DNA of 64,000 bases from Streblospio benedicti (lineage: Eukaryota; Annelida; Polychaeta; Spionida; Spionidae): assembly GCA_019095985.1 (NCBI GenBank), contig CM032666.1:52020615-52084614 (forward strand). Reading direction: 5' to 3'. The translations under genes were made by a program, and so were the position numbers. Shown here in pieces: positions 44,561 through 56,150 of the stretch. The stretch's first letter is position 1. Every line of letters begins with the position of its first letter. The notes under the pieces were generated by a model, which saw only the letters and a list, made by a program, of their open reading frames with translations, had not been told where the DNA came from and did not search any database.

Positions 44561-44899
44561 TTAACCATTTTCTCAAGCTCTCAAGTTCTCAAATAAAGTG
44601 CAGGGCTACACTAGTTAAAAAAAGTTCAGCGGCAATATATTGATTTAATTGCTGGCGATTTTCCTACTATACCAGATAAAAATCAATATCATTGTAGTAT
44701 GATGTAGATCATTCTAGATACCAGTAGATTGTTAATGATTCATGGATTGTTCCAAATAGAATATAATAGAATATTGTAGAATGATTTGGTAAAGCATGAC
44801 ACATATAACATAATTGTTTTATGCACTGATAATAACCATACATCCTAGACCTACGCAAACTATTTCAATGAGTTTTGTATTTATTTATATGATATCATC
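44561..44899. other. Spacer, no gene
   Basis: AT-rich DNA between the C-rich repeat and the OTU/hAT chimera. Possible 5' flank of that ORF. Confidence 0.4.
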
Positions 44900-45621
44900 A
44901 TGGATTTGCTCAGTGAAAGTATACTAATTGATGAGGAAAGGACTCTGGAAAGACAATCACATATAAAACTTTTGTGTGAGAAAGGGTCAGCCCACAATTT
45001 GAAGCTGTTAACAAATGTCCCATATGATGGAAACTGCCTTTTTTCATCAGTACTTAAGCTAATGCCAGGAGCTGCCTGGGACGTATTATATCCATTATAT
45101 CCATTTTTTGACCATGTGATAGCTGATCTTAATCGCAGATTTGAGGATGATTTACAAGATAGGCTGGTCGGCATGTTGCTTGTTCCCAAGCATCTTACAT
45201 CACAGATTAGTGCAAACACATTTGCACAATATGATGATGATATTCCTCATCCAGAAGATCTTGAAGCTGAACTCAATTTATGGAAAACGCACTGGAAAAC
45301 ACGACCCACTGACGAAATAGGATTAGAGGATACACTGAAATATGCACATGACGCAAACATCTATCCAAATATTAAAGCAATTTTGATCCTCATGGCAGTG
45401 TTACCTGTTACAAGTTGTGAAAGTGAGAGATCCTTTAACCAGCTAAAACTGCTAAAAACAAGCATTCGGAATCGAATGTCTGAAGAAAAAGATTAAATGG
45501 TCTTGCTCTTATGAAAATACACAGAGGTATAGCACAAAATCTAGATGCACATACCATTATAGATCTTTTTGCACAGCACCATCCAAGAAAAATGGAGCTT
45601 GAAAATATATTCATTGATTAA
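44900..45621 (+). pseudogene. Chimeric ORF: OTU-like start joined to hAT transposase C-terminus
   Basis: The ATG at 44900 opens MDLLSESILIDEERTLERQS, then LKLLTNVPYDGNCLFSSVLK. The DGNCLFxxV signature is that of OTU-family cysteine proteases (catalytic Asp and Cys). Within about 15 residues it passes into an hAT region: YPFFDHVIADLNRRF, LNLWKTHWK, ANIYPNIKAILILMAVLPVT, SCESERSFNQLKLLKTSIRN. After a small frame change at about 45490 the dimerisation domain finishes NGLALMKIHRGIAQNLDAHT and a stop at 45621. The rest of the OTU fold, including its histidine, and the N-terminal two thirds of hAT are missing. It may be an internally deleted element, or two fragments joined by chance. Confidence 0.65.
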
Positions 45622-46880
45622 TTGTGTCGCCTCAGCTGAAGTATGAGCATTGTGTATGTTTCATTTCAAGAGATAAGTTTTACACTTATTTGCATATTTT
45701 GCATAGTTATAAGTTTCAATTTTGAGGAACTGCAGCAGTGTTTATCATTAAGCTGACATGGCTCTATGTATTGTATACTGTATTAAAACAAAGCAGCTAT
45801 GTTCTTTTAAGATTACCATTTCATATATAAAATGTATGTGCATTCCAAATAACACACTGGGTGATAATTTTCAAGTTTAGCACTTCTATAAAACTCCTAC
45901 ATGTAGATATGTGCTAAAGAGTACAGTAGTGAGTGCAAAGTTGTGTGAAACTGTGTATGAAAGGCTTGTCAGTTCATGAAGGTTATGTTTGATTATGAGC
46001 TGATTGATTTTTTTCTTTTGTGTTTCAATTTATTTCTTTATATTTCCAATTTTGTAGTTGACATTTTGTAAACTTATAAGTCAAATTATAGCAGTCCTAG
46101 TATATAAGGTCAGATGATTTTTATAAAGTTCTAAATTATTGCTGTTCTTATGGTCCAATTTTGATTTTGCGCTTGTTACAGTTTCACTAGTCTATTAAGC
46201 GGAACTTATATGTAAAAGTGGTGAAAACAAATTGCCAAGCAGCATTTAGAATAACTAGTGCATGTATGGCTTTACTTGCATTTTTGTATGTTTGTTCCTC
46301 ATTTTTGCCTGTTCATGTAGTATGATTTATGGTGTCCCTGACAATGTGTCAAAGAAGATAATTGAAGCTTCACTCCGAATATTGTACTATTCATATCTAC
46401 AGGTGAAAATATATTGTTTTATCTTATTTTTTGAAATTGTTGTTCTTATGTTGTTATTATTTATATGTATATAAAATATATGTGATAACCCCTTCTGGAG
46501 TTTTTAAAATCACCGTCCATGGGTCCCTTATGGCACGCTCAGAGTAGTAAACAAAAATGTCATTTCATGCCGCACCTGGCCATACCACTCTCATGCCTCC
46601 AGTTGGCAAAAACCCTTAATTTGGCAAGGGTAAACCCCAAAATAATGTTTGTATTTCGATTACAGTTTAAATGTATGTAAATTTAACCTACAATAGACAA
46701 GTGTTTATGTGCACATTTGTGGAGTTTTGCCAAAGTGCGCTTCTAGCACTTTGTTTTAGTAATTTTTGTAGGCCCTTTACACCTATTGTATTATATGTGC
46801 ATTCTATAGCACACTTGTAAATTGGTGAGTATGCGGACAAACAACATCACAGGATTGTATTAATTTTTTTATATTTTTTT
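45622..46880. other. AT-rich spacer, no gene
   Basis: No supported feature; possible 3' flank of the hAT fragment. Confidence 0.4.
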
Positions 46881-46887
46881 ATAATAG

Positions 46888-47500
46888 TTTTGTTTTAAAG
46901 TGTATCTTGCCATGTACTGTTGAGACTCGTGTTTCATCAGCCATAGCTGACCGTACTATAACGCTGTAAATATTTGGGGAACAGTATTGCGAGGGTGCAA
47001 TTTTTACCAAAACTAAAATGTCAACTTGTGTATTTGAATTTCAATTATGATCGTTTGCTGTGTGGTGGTCTGTTTTTGTAATATTTTTGTTTCAAAGTGT
47101 AACTTGCCATGTACTGTTCAGACTCGTGTTTCATCAGCCCTAGCTGACCGTATTATAACGCTGTAATTTTTATGGAACAGTATTGCGAGGGTGCAATTTT
47201 TACCAAAAATAAAATGTCAAGTTGTGTACTATAATTTTAATTATGAACGTTTGCTGTGAAAGTTTGTTAGTCTGCTTTGTTTTTAGGTGTACACTCCCTA
47301 GTTTAATCTGTCCCCCGGGGTTATCCTTGGAAGTGTGCATTTTCAAGCAAACCAGCAAGATAGTTTTGTTGTAAAGTGTTACTTGGTATATACTGTTCAG
47401 ACTCGTGTTTCATCAGCCCTAGCTGACCTTACTATAACGCTGTAAATTTTTGGGGAACAGTATTGCCACAGAGTCTTTTTTAGCAAAACTAAATTTCAAA
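46888..47500 (+). repeat. Three copies of a 140-base repeat
   Basis: Units at about 46888-47034, 47079-47230 and 47362-47500 share GACTCGTGTTTCATCAGCC, TAGCTGACC, TATAACGCTGTAA and GGAACAGTATTGC. Spacing is about 190 and 283 bases, so unique spacers separate them. Copies 1 and 2 are most alike. No coding. Confidence 0.88.
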
Positions 47501-47767
47501 ATTTTTATGAATATATTTTTTGTGTAAACATGTAGCTTTATTTTTAAATTATGTTACTTTTTTGTGTAAATAAACATGTAATTAGTTTAAGTTGCTGTGA
47601 CATTGAATAAAGATTCTTATTCATGTACTTGTTCATATATGAAATGATACAGATTGATAATGTGTCCTGTGTGTTGCCTTGTACAGGGAGAGTCCCGACC
47701 AACAAATAAAAAAAATGAAACCTAAAAAATGTGTTTGTTTTCTGACATTAACTTTAGCTTTGAGGCA

Positions 47768-48515
47768 GGCCAATGTCAAGCGCAGGTTTTGCCGATGTTC
47801 ATGCTGTCGGGCACCTGCCGATATTAGAATACACGACAATAACAGACCTTTTATGTTGTTTACAATCTATGACAACCTAAATTATCACTGAACAAACATT
47901 GTACATCATAAATTATATCCGTTTGCATCGATTTGAAAGTAAAAAAAATAATTATTCATTGACTATGTGAAAAAGAAGCATTTTCCAGCACGCACCTGCA
48001 AGCACCTGCAGTATTCAAACACGGATGTAAACAAAGTACACATTTTTGCAGGAAAACTATTTTTTTATTTCTTAGCAAATGTGATATGAAAAATCAATGA
48101 ATGGCAACGTCAAGCGTGTGTATAGACCTTTAGATTGATACCAAACTTGCCATAAGTGGAAGAAAGTATAGGCATGTACTGTCACGATGAAGGCTGTGTT
48201 ACTGCAGTATTTTACAGTTGATGTTTGGTCAGCAAAATGTGTGTTTGGCCGGTTGTTAATCTTTTTCTTTTATAGGTGGCCGGTAAAGTATACCAATGTT
48301 TTATATACATACCAAATATGAACGAGGTTCACCCTATAGGGTTTTTCAGGATTTCGGGTTCACTTTTGCTACTTTTGGGGTGATCATAACGAAGACCAAA
48401 GTTCTCAGATTAATATTTAATTGATTTCATGCCGTATTGCATAAGTATTTGGAATGGATGTTTAGATAAAGTTTGTGAGAATCTGTACATATAGAAAAAA
48501 ACACAGATTAAAGGA
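47768..48515 (+). repeat. Long inverted repeat, left arm
   Basis: Matches the reverse complement of 57595-58348 over about 750 bases with few differences; landmarks are GGCCAATGTCAAGCGC at the outer edge and CACAGATTAAAGG at the inner edge. Confidence 0.88.
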
Positions 48516-49526
48516 ACAATGAGTATATAGCAACCCCCCAAAGAAGCAGCTATTTCGTGAACATTTGGCGGCAATTGACGCCACGGTAAATTCACCCATT
48601 ATCGACGTAGCAAAAATGACACTTCCAGCTGCGATAATAGGTGAAAAGCGGAACCATCCCCGTGGGCTGTGAGGTGAACTTTAATATTGTTCCTGTACAC
48701 TAAAACTGGCCCTTGAAATTTTACAGTGAAAAGTTCAAGTCAATTAAAAGTAATATTTTCACTATGTATTAAATTAGGGAAAATGTCAAATAATCCTATA
48801 AATATATGAAGTAAATTTGATTTTTTAATTTAACACTATTTATTATTTGAAATTTCAACATTCTAATCACGCTTGAAAATGAGAGATAGGACATGCCAAC
48901 TATTTTAAAGTGATTTCATGTACGGGACACCTCTAATTATTTAGGATGGTTTTGCCTGGAATATTATAAGATTGGCAATATTTAGATCTTTACCCAAGCC
49001 ATTTATGTTTAAATGTCTTTTGGGCCTTTCTGGCCTTGCATGTGATAATTTAATTCTAAAAGACAATTATGTTTAAAAGATAAATTAACAGACTGTTTTT
49101 ATGTTTTTATTGGGTCCAAGTATTTCAAGTTCAAGTGCAATTACATGTTAAACGTAAATTTATATATTTTTTAATTGACAACATATCAAACATTGTTGAT
49201 GTTTAAAACATTTTAATGACATGTGAAATAGTACACAAGCAGAACAATCATTAATGAAATAAAGCACTATATAGTCTCCAGTACACACAAGTTTATGAAA
49301 TAGTTACAAATCAAACAAAGTTCTTAAATATTTAGAGTGTTACACTAAAGTTGATGACATTGTTAAAAATGAAACTAAGTTTCAAAGTTATTAAAATTGA
49401 CACACAAGCTGATGACATTGTTAAATATGAAACAAAGTTCTTAGTAAATATTACACACAAGTTACTTAAATTTCTAAAAATTATCCAAAGTTCACTGTTT
49501 AAATTTAGTCACACTTGCCAAAAAGT
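48516..49526. repeat. Spacer with degenerate short repeats
   Basis: 49240-49500 has three or four loose copies of an AAGTTGATGACATTGTTAAA / GAAACAAAGTTCTTA phrase. It may be the 3' flank of the Harbinger element. The remainder is AT-rich with no gene. Confidence 0.5.
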
Positions 49527-50840
49527 TCACTCCTGGCCTAGCTGCTGCTTGACGCGCTCTGTTTGACAGGGTACAGATCCAGCGGGACTGTTGAAGTATG
49601 CCTCCAGTGTCCTGCGGCAACGCTTGGCCTCATCGAGTTCACGGTGGCCTTGGCATCGAGGGTCAAGGGGCATCAGGTTTGCTGTTTCTCTCCATTCACC
49701 GGGGATGATGTTGTGTTGTGCGTCTTCGCTGTCAACACTCACACCAGGAGCAATATCTTGGAATCCCTGCTCGGCCTGACATATCCTGATGAGGTTGTGT
49801 AGACAAACTGCTGCATGCACAAACTTTTGAATGTTCACTGGTTCATGCATCAGGAGGTGCAGGACGCAATGCCACCTCTGGGCTTAAATACCAAATGCAT
49901 TTTCGACAACCATTCCTCCACATGAGATCCTGTAGATGCAGATGCGTTGCTCCATGGTGAGGTGTCTCTCACTGTAGGGCTTCATCATATGCTCGCAGAG
50001 AGCAAAGGCATCGTCACCAAGGACGAAATACGGAAATGGAACATTGTCATTTGGCAGGGGCTCTGGTGGAGGTAGGTTGAGGTGGCCATTTTCTAGTCCA
50101 GATGCAAGCGAAGAATCATTGTACAGTTGGCAATCTGATTGGTGGCCCATTCCCCCAATATCCGCATACATGAACTTATAGTCCGCATCAACTACTGCCA
50201 ACAGTACCAATGAGTAAATTTTCTTGTAATTGTAGTTAAAACTTCCTGAACGTTTCGGCTTCTTTATCCTAATATGCTTGCCATCAATGGCACCGAGGCC
50301 ATGAGGGATGTTCCACTTGGTTGCAAAGCGCTCAGAAACTTGGCGCCAACCTTCTGGTGTGTTGGGTAAGTTGATCAGTTCGTCTTTATACTCGGCAATG
50401 ATAAAAATGTGCTAATAGTGCTTCTGGGCACACGGAAGCCGTAAGACAAACTTTTGGAAGTTTCACTAGTCGCCAGGAACCGGAGGGTTATTGCCAACTT
50501 CAATCCTGCAGGATGGGCCTGGATGAAGTTGGTGCTTTCCTTCTCAATTCTAGCTTGTATACGTTCACAAATTTCATCAAAAAGTTCTGGTGTAATTCTA
50601 CAAAAGTTCACATATCCCTGTCGATCTTCATTTCTAAGTCTCTCAAACAGATTATAATATTGTCCATGTTCTAAACATTCAGCACGAGTAGACCACGGTT
50701 TTGTATGGATTTTCTTGGGTTTTCTTACTTTTTTTCTTTTTGTGCCTGATTTGCTTTTCCACGGCTTCGACGGGTTAGATGGGCCTCCTCTTCAATGCCT
50801 TGGTAATCATCATCAATATCCATATTTCCAACAACACTTT
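49527..50840 (-). pseudogene. PIF/Harbinger transposase (DDE_Tnp_4 type)
   Basis: The minus strand, from about 50840 down, shows KRKKVRKPKKIHTKPW, RLRNEDRQGYVNFCRITPEL, a helix-turn-helix-like stretch RVPRSTISTF, and GWRQVSERFATKWNIPHGLG. The DDE core follows: GAIDGKHIRIKKP, YVLLAVVDADYKF-like LLAVVDADYKFMYADIGGMG, FVLGDDAFAL and VENAFGI. The C-terminus has FVHAAVCLHNLIR. It nearly covers the family's usual 400-residue length. A stop follows VENAFGI, and a frame change lies near 50400 and another near 50740, so it is inactive. Its usual partner, a Myb/SANT gene, is not seen. Terminal repeats and the 3-base duplication were not found. Confidence 0.85.
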
Positions 50841-51049
50841 CCAATTCGTCCACAGGCTCCACCTGTGTTTTGCGACATGCCAATGACATGTGCAACATTT
50901 TTAAAACTAATTAAATCACTGTCGAGTAAAGACATTATTTCTTATTTATATCACAATATTATGAGTCTGAATATTTGTACATGTGAAAAACAACTAAAAA
51001 TACATAAACTTGTAATTGCACTTGAACTTAAAAACGAATGGACACTGTT

Positions 51050-51830
51050 TGATGCGCGCAAAGCCTTTTATACCTTCTGGCGAGAGACGGCTTTGCAGCG
51101 GAGGCAAACGAAGTCAAATGAAGTCAAACGGGGGGGAGCTCCAGCGGAGAGGAATGAGGTTCGCCACAAGCCACACAACTCCACAGGTGGATAACAATAC
51201 ATCGCCTGACTCCGCAACACCTACCATCCCATGATAAAGTCACTCCGCATCAGTACGCAACACAATTCGCCACACATCGCCAAACTTCGCAGGCGAAGTT
51301 AGAGTGGGTTCGCAGGACACCCCTGGACGTCCACTGCGGCGTCAACACGGAGGCAGACGAAGTCGCCGCGAACCTTGGCGCCGACAGCACTTGCAAACTA
51401 CAGTGGAGTACAGCGGAGTGGAACGAAGTGCTACGGAGCCAGACTGAGTCCGCTGCAGCTCGCTGGAGTACGCTGGCGGACTTGCGTGGACACAAGCGAA
51501 CTCAAAAAGATCAAAGGGAATTCAATCAATAATCCCCTCACGCGCGGAGTGGTCACGCGAACTCAAATTTCTACTTCTCCACAGAAGTGGAGAAAGTCTG
51601 CGCCATTTTTGCACGCGGAGATAGCGCAGAGGTAGCGCGGAGCCCTCTCGGAGGCCGCAAGAGTCCGCAAGAGTCCGCCAAACTCCGCCGCAGAGCCATG
51701 CGAATCGCGTTGTCGATTCAACAATGAAAGTGCTAATTTTTCATATTTTTCACCATTTTTTCGACCTAAAAATGACGCGGGGCGTTGACTCCGCGTCCAC
51801 TCTGACAGGGGCGTAAGACAAATATGTATT
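51050..51830. repeat. GC-rich segment with many short inverted and direct repeats
   Basis: Base composition jumps from AT-rich to GC-rich. Phrases such as GTCCGCAAGAGTCCGC, ACTTCGCAGGCGAAGTT (palindrome), CGCGGAG and CAAACGAAGTCAAA recur. It lies upstream of the Harbinger transposase and could be the subterminal region of that element or a separate GC-rich MITE. No credible ORF. Confidence 0.55.
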
Positions 51831-51857
51831 CATAGTGCTTGAATTCAATTATATGAA

Positions 51858-52051
51858 TGTAATATTTTATGGCTACAGATGTTGACATATACATTGCTTC
51901 AAGAACAAGTTTATTAAAGACTACAACTTCCAAGATGGCTATCGCAATATATACAATAAAAACATAGAATACAGTATACAGTATAAAGTATCATATTAGC
52001 AGTGAAATATAAAAGTACAATTTATAGTTTGCAAATATGCAGACTACAACA
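51858..52051 (-). repeat. Gypsy B 3' LTR
   Basis: Next to the purine tract AAACAAAGGGAGA in element orientation; nearly identical to the LTRs of copy A. Confidence 0.88.
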
Positions 52052-52129
52052 TCTCCCTTTGTTTAACTAAAGTGAGAGAAACGCTTTCTGTTATCAAAGC
52101 TTTTTAAGATCAAATTGTATTGTTGCCCT

Positions 52130-54650
52130 TAACCTTATAAGACAGTCTTTCAGGCGGATTGGTCGTCCTTTGAGATCTACGTAGAGCTACTGGATCTGTG
52201 GCTCTTTGTGGTGTTGTATGCGGTGGCTGAATCTGTGCGGAAGTTGTTTGGTTGGTCCCTTGTCAACCATGATCTCCTTTCTTCTTAAGAATTGTTCTCT
52301 GGTTTCAGGTGATACAACTTTGGGTTTGCTCATCAGAGTGGTTCTTATTGGTCTGTTGAAGATAAGTTCAGCTGGGGATGGTGTCTTCCCATCAAGCGGA
52401 GTGGCACGGTAGTTTAGTAGTGACAGGTGTGGATCTTCACCACATTCTTTAGCTTTGTGAAAAATACCTTCGACAGTCTGTACCATTCGTTCAATGAATC
52501 CATTAGATTGAGCATACCGTGGTGATGATGTCACGTGAACAAATCCATATTTTACACTAAACTTACGGAAATCACTTGAAATGTACTGTGAACCATTGTC
52601 CGAGTGGACCTCTGATGGAATTCCGTACTCTTCAAATATTGCTTTCAAGTGTGCAATCACGACTGAAGATGTAGTGCTGTGGGGGAGACGTACCACAGGA
52701 AAACGTGAGTATGGATCTGCTACAAGTAAATACGATTTTTGTCCCCAAGTGAAGAGATCTGTGGCAATAGTATGCCAAGCACATGGTGGCACCTCATGAG
52801 GAATGAACTTCTCCTTAGATTGGGAAGGCCGATATTTCTGACAGGTACTGCATGTTGAAACAAAGTCCTCAATATGCTTGTTAATTCCATGCCAGAAAAC
52901 TGCAGACCTGGCTCTCAGTTTACATTTTTCCATTCCTAGGTGACCATAATGAAGTTGTTGAAGTATTTCCTGTTGCATGGTCTTAGGGATAATCAGTCGT
53001 GTCCCTTTTAGTAGCAGGCCATCTTCTACAGCTAATTCATCTCTGTAATTCCAGTACGATTCTAATATTGATGGGCATTCAGAGCGGGATTCAGGCCAAC
53101 CGGTAGAGATGGTCTTCGAAGCAGATGCAGTTCTGGATCCTGATCTATTCTCATGCGGAGGTCTTTAAGGCGAGCATGAGTAGCATTAAGTGATGCCTCT
53201 AACTCATGTACTGTGAGGTTGATGTCAGTGACTTCATCTTTATCAAGAGGTGATATCCTGGACAGAGCATCTGCTAATGGAATGTCTTTGCCAGGCTTGT
53301 ACACAATAGTTGTATTGTATTTTTGTATACGAAGTAGCATCCGTGTGAGCCGTGGTGGAACATTAACAAGATTTTTCTTTGCTATGCTCTCGAGAGGCTT
53401 ATGGTCAGTCTCTATGGTTACATGTCGCCCATAGACATAGTGGTGAAATTTCTCCAGTCCCCACACGATTCCTAGCATCTCACGTTCTATGTTAGAGTAT
53501 CTTGTTTCAGCTCCAGCTAGGGCTTTGCTTGCGAAAGCTATTGGGCCATTCTTCTGGATGAGAGCTGCACCCAATCCGCTAAGAGAAGCATCAACTTGCA
53601 GTGTGAGAGGCTCTTTGTGATTATAGAATGGTAGATTCTTGTCAACTGTGATTTCATCCTTAGTTTCCTGAATAGCTTTGACATGTTCTGGTCCAATCAC
53701 AAATTCATGGTCCTTGCGACAGAGAGATCGCGTAAAGGTGCTGTCACTGAAGCGATGTTTGGTGAGAATCTATGTAGATAATTAACCATACCTAGGAATG
53801 TTTGCATGGCTTGCAAGTTGTCTGGCTGCATGTTCTGAATGGCTTCAACTTTCTTTGGATCTGGCCGTAACCCATTTCGTCCGATTAAGTGCCCGAAGAA
53901 GGGAATCTCTGACATTTTTAGATTCATTTTGTCCTCGTTAAATTTCGGTCCCTTCTCTCGTGCCCGCTGCAGCACACTGTGTAGAGCAGCGTCATGTTCT
54001 GCCTCAGTCTGACCAAATACCACCAGATCGTCTGCAATGCCGACACAGTTCGGTATGTCACCAAAGGTCATGTCAATGAGTCTTTGAATTCGTCTTGTGC
54101 ACACGTAATTCCCATGAGCATTCGGTTGAATCGGTATCGACCAAATGATGTGGTGAAAGTTGTCAGGTCAGCACTTTCATCATCCAGTTTGATATTCCAG
54201 TATCCAGAACAGGGCATCTAGGATACTAAAGTATTGAGCGCCACTCATCTTTGCTAGTACATCATCGAGGGTCGGAGTGACATAGTGAGGTCTTCTGATT
54301 GCCACATTGAGGTCCTTGGGGTCTAGGCATAACCGTATCTTTCCATTAGGTTTGCTCACACATACACATGAATTTACCCAATTTGTGGGGTAAGTCACAG
54401 GGCTTAATATACCTTGTTGGCAGAGCTGGTCCAGTTCTTCCTTAAGTGCTTTTTTCAAGGCAATCGGCACTCTGCGTGGAGAATGGATTACTGGCTGTAC
54501 ACGGTCATCAAGCACTATTTTGCATTCAGTTTTAAAACATCCAATTCCATCAAACACATCTGCGTATTTTTTCATAATTTTGTTTCTTAATTTGACATCA
54601 CCGACTGGTGCTTTTTCTTTTATTTCATAGTTAAAGCTAACGATTCCCAT
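52130..54650 (-). pseudogene. Gypsy B pol region
   Basis: From high to low coordinates: RT (YFSILDA, GIADDLVVFG), RNase H (LQVDASLSGLGAALIQ), integrase zinc-binding region (HYGHLGMEKCK) and integrase core (PPCAWHTIATDLF, VHSDNGSQYISSDF, YAQSNGFIERMVQTVEGIF), followed by a C-terminal segment. The copy is broken. Confidence 0.88.
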
Positions 54651-54659
54651 AGATGCTGA

Positions 54660-55887
54660 AGTCTCAAGACCCAGTATAACTGGTCCTGGTGTGTCTGTAA
54701 CAAAGAAGTCTGCATCTATCTTCTTGTTATCTTTTTCTATAGTACATCTTGTGGTGCCCAATTGTGGCACTTGTGTGCCTCCAAACGCTGTGATTATTAC
54801 CGAAGAAGGTGTTAATGCATTTTGTAAGTCACTCATTATGGTCTTTGCAGCATGTAGTGGGAGAATATTTGCTTCTGCACCTGTATCAATTTTGCAACGG
54901 AGTTCTCGAGAGCAGTCAGCTGTGCAGAATTTTACATTCAGTAATGCCTCTTTGGTCGATAAGCTATTTATTGATAAGGTGTACATTGCATATTCTCCAG
55001 AACTGTCACTTTCATTGTCAGCTTCCATGGTGTGTATGTTTTGTGATTTCTGTTGGTCTTCAGGTTCTTTTAATGTTTTTGGCCTTGCCACTGATCGGCA
55101 ACATTTGCGCCAATGTCCGATTTTGTGACATGAAGAGCACCTAGAGCCTTTGGCAGGACAGGATTCAGTTGGTGTGTGTTGTAAACCACACCGTCCACAA
55201 CTTTGCTGTATGGATATGTCTTTTGCAGTTTCTTTGTGTGGCGCATGGCTTGTCACGGTTATGTCGTGATTTTGTGCGGTGCACGACTTCTACCTTCTTT
55301 AGATTACCTCTCAATTCCTCAAATTGTTGCAATGTTGCTTCTTCAGTTCTTGCTATTTTAATAGCTTCATCAACTGTAAGAGTCTCATCTTTTAAAAGTA
55401 ATTTAGTTTGGATTCTATCGGATTGCACCCCAAAGATGATGGCATCAATCAGGTGATCATTGTGCTGGTCTGCTGGGTATTTGCATTCTGCAAGAATCAT
55501 CCGGAGTCTTTTGACAAAAGCATCAATAGCTTCTCCTTCTTCTTGCTTGCATGCACGTAGTTTGAAACGAGCCACCCGGAAATTACTTTTGGGCTTAACA
55601 TATTCTTTGAACTTTTTCCAGTATATATCTAGTTTGAGACTGTCCGCTTGGGACAATTCCCATGTTTTGATGAGTGCTCTGCCCTCATTCCCACACCATA
55701 GCTTGAGATAGTTTACCTTTCTTTTTTCTTCCAGACCAGAGAGGGGTCCTTCGAAAATCAATTCACATGTTTCCTTGAAGTTTTCATAAGATTCATCAAT
55801 ACATGTACATGACCAGTCAATAGTAGGTGTTGGAATTCCTTGGAGACTCACCATTGTCGGTTGTTTTATTTCATCTGGAGGAGCCAT
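54660..55887 (-). pseudogene. Gypsy B gag and protease region
   Basis: Begins MAPPDEIKQPTMVSLQGIP and carries the same two zinc knuckles and the CKIDTGAEANILP protease motif as copy A. The copy is broken. Confidence 0.88.
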
Positions 55888-55956
55888 TTAATATATAATT
55901 GAATTCTTTTCCAATCTTATTTAATTCACAGGGTTCTTTGTTACCCTCTGACACCA

Positions 55957-56150
55957 TGTAATATTTTATGGCTACAGATGTTGACATATACGTTGCTTCA
56001 AGAACAAGTTTATTAAAGACTACAACTTCCAAGATGGCTATCGCAATATATACAATAAAAACATAGAATACAGTACACAGTATAAAGTATCATATTAGCA
56101 GTGAAATATAAAAGTACAATTTATAGTTTGCAAATATGCAGACTACAACA
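55957..56150 (-). repeat. Gypsy B 5' LTR
   Basis: Preceded on the plus strand by CCTCTGACACCA, the leucine-tRNA-type primer site in element orientation. Confidence 0.88.

Larger units (their letters stand above)
51858..56150 (-). mobile_element. Gypsy LTR retrotransposon B, sister copy of A
   Basis: LTRs of 194 bases at 51858-52051 and 55957-56150 differ at only a few positions, so it is young. Gag, protease, RT, RNase H and integrase (including the catalytic core and C-terminus missing from copy A) are all represented. It is broken at about four or five places. It is nearly identical to copy A throughout the shared part. The 5 bases outside the ends (ATGAA and TAGCT) do not match, so no target duplication is visible. 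Confidence 0.92.

Noticed and set aside
44083-44643. Proline-rich 186-codon frame and overlapping frames
   Set aside because: Produced by the C-rich tandem repeat; overlapping frames are equally open and none resembles a protein family.
49527-50840. Domesticated HARBI1-like host gene
   Set aside because: The frame is interrupted by a stop and frame changes, which argues against a functional host gene.
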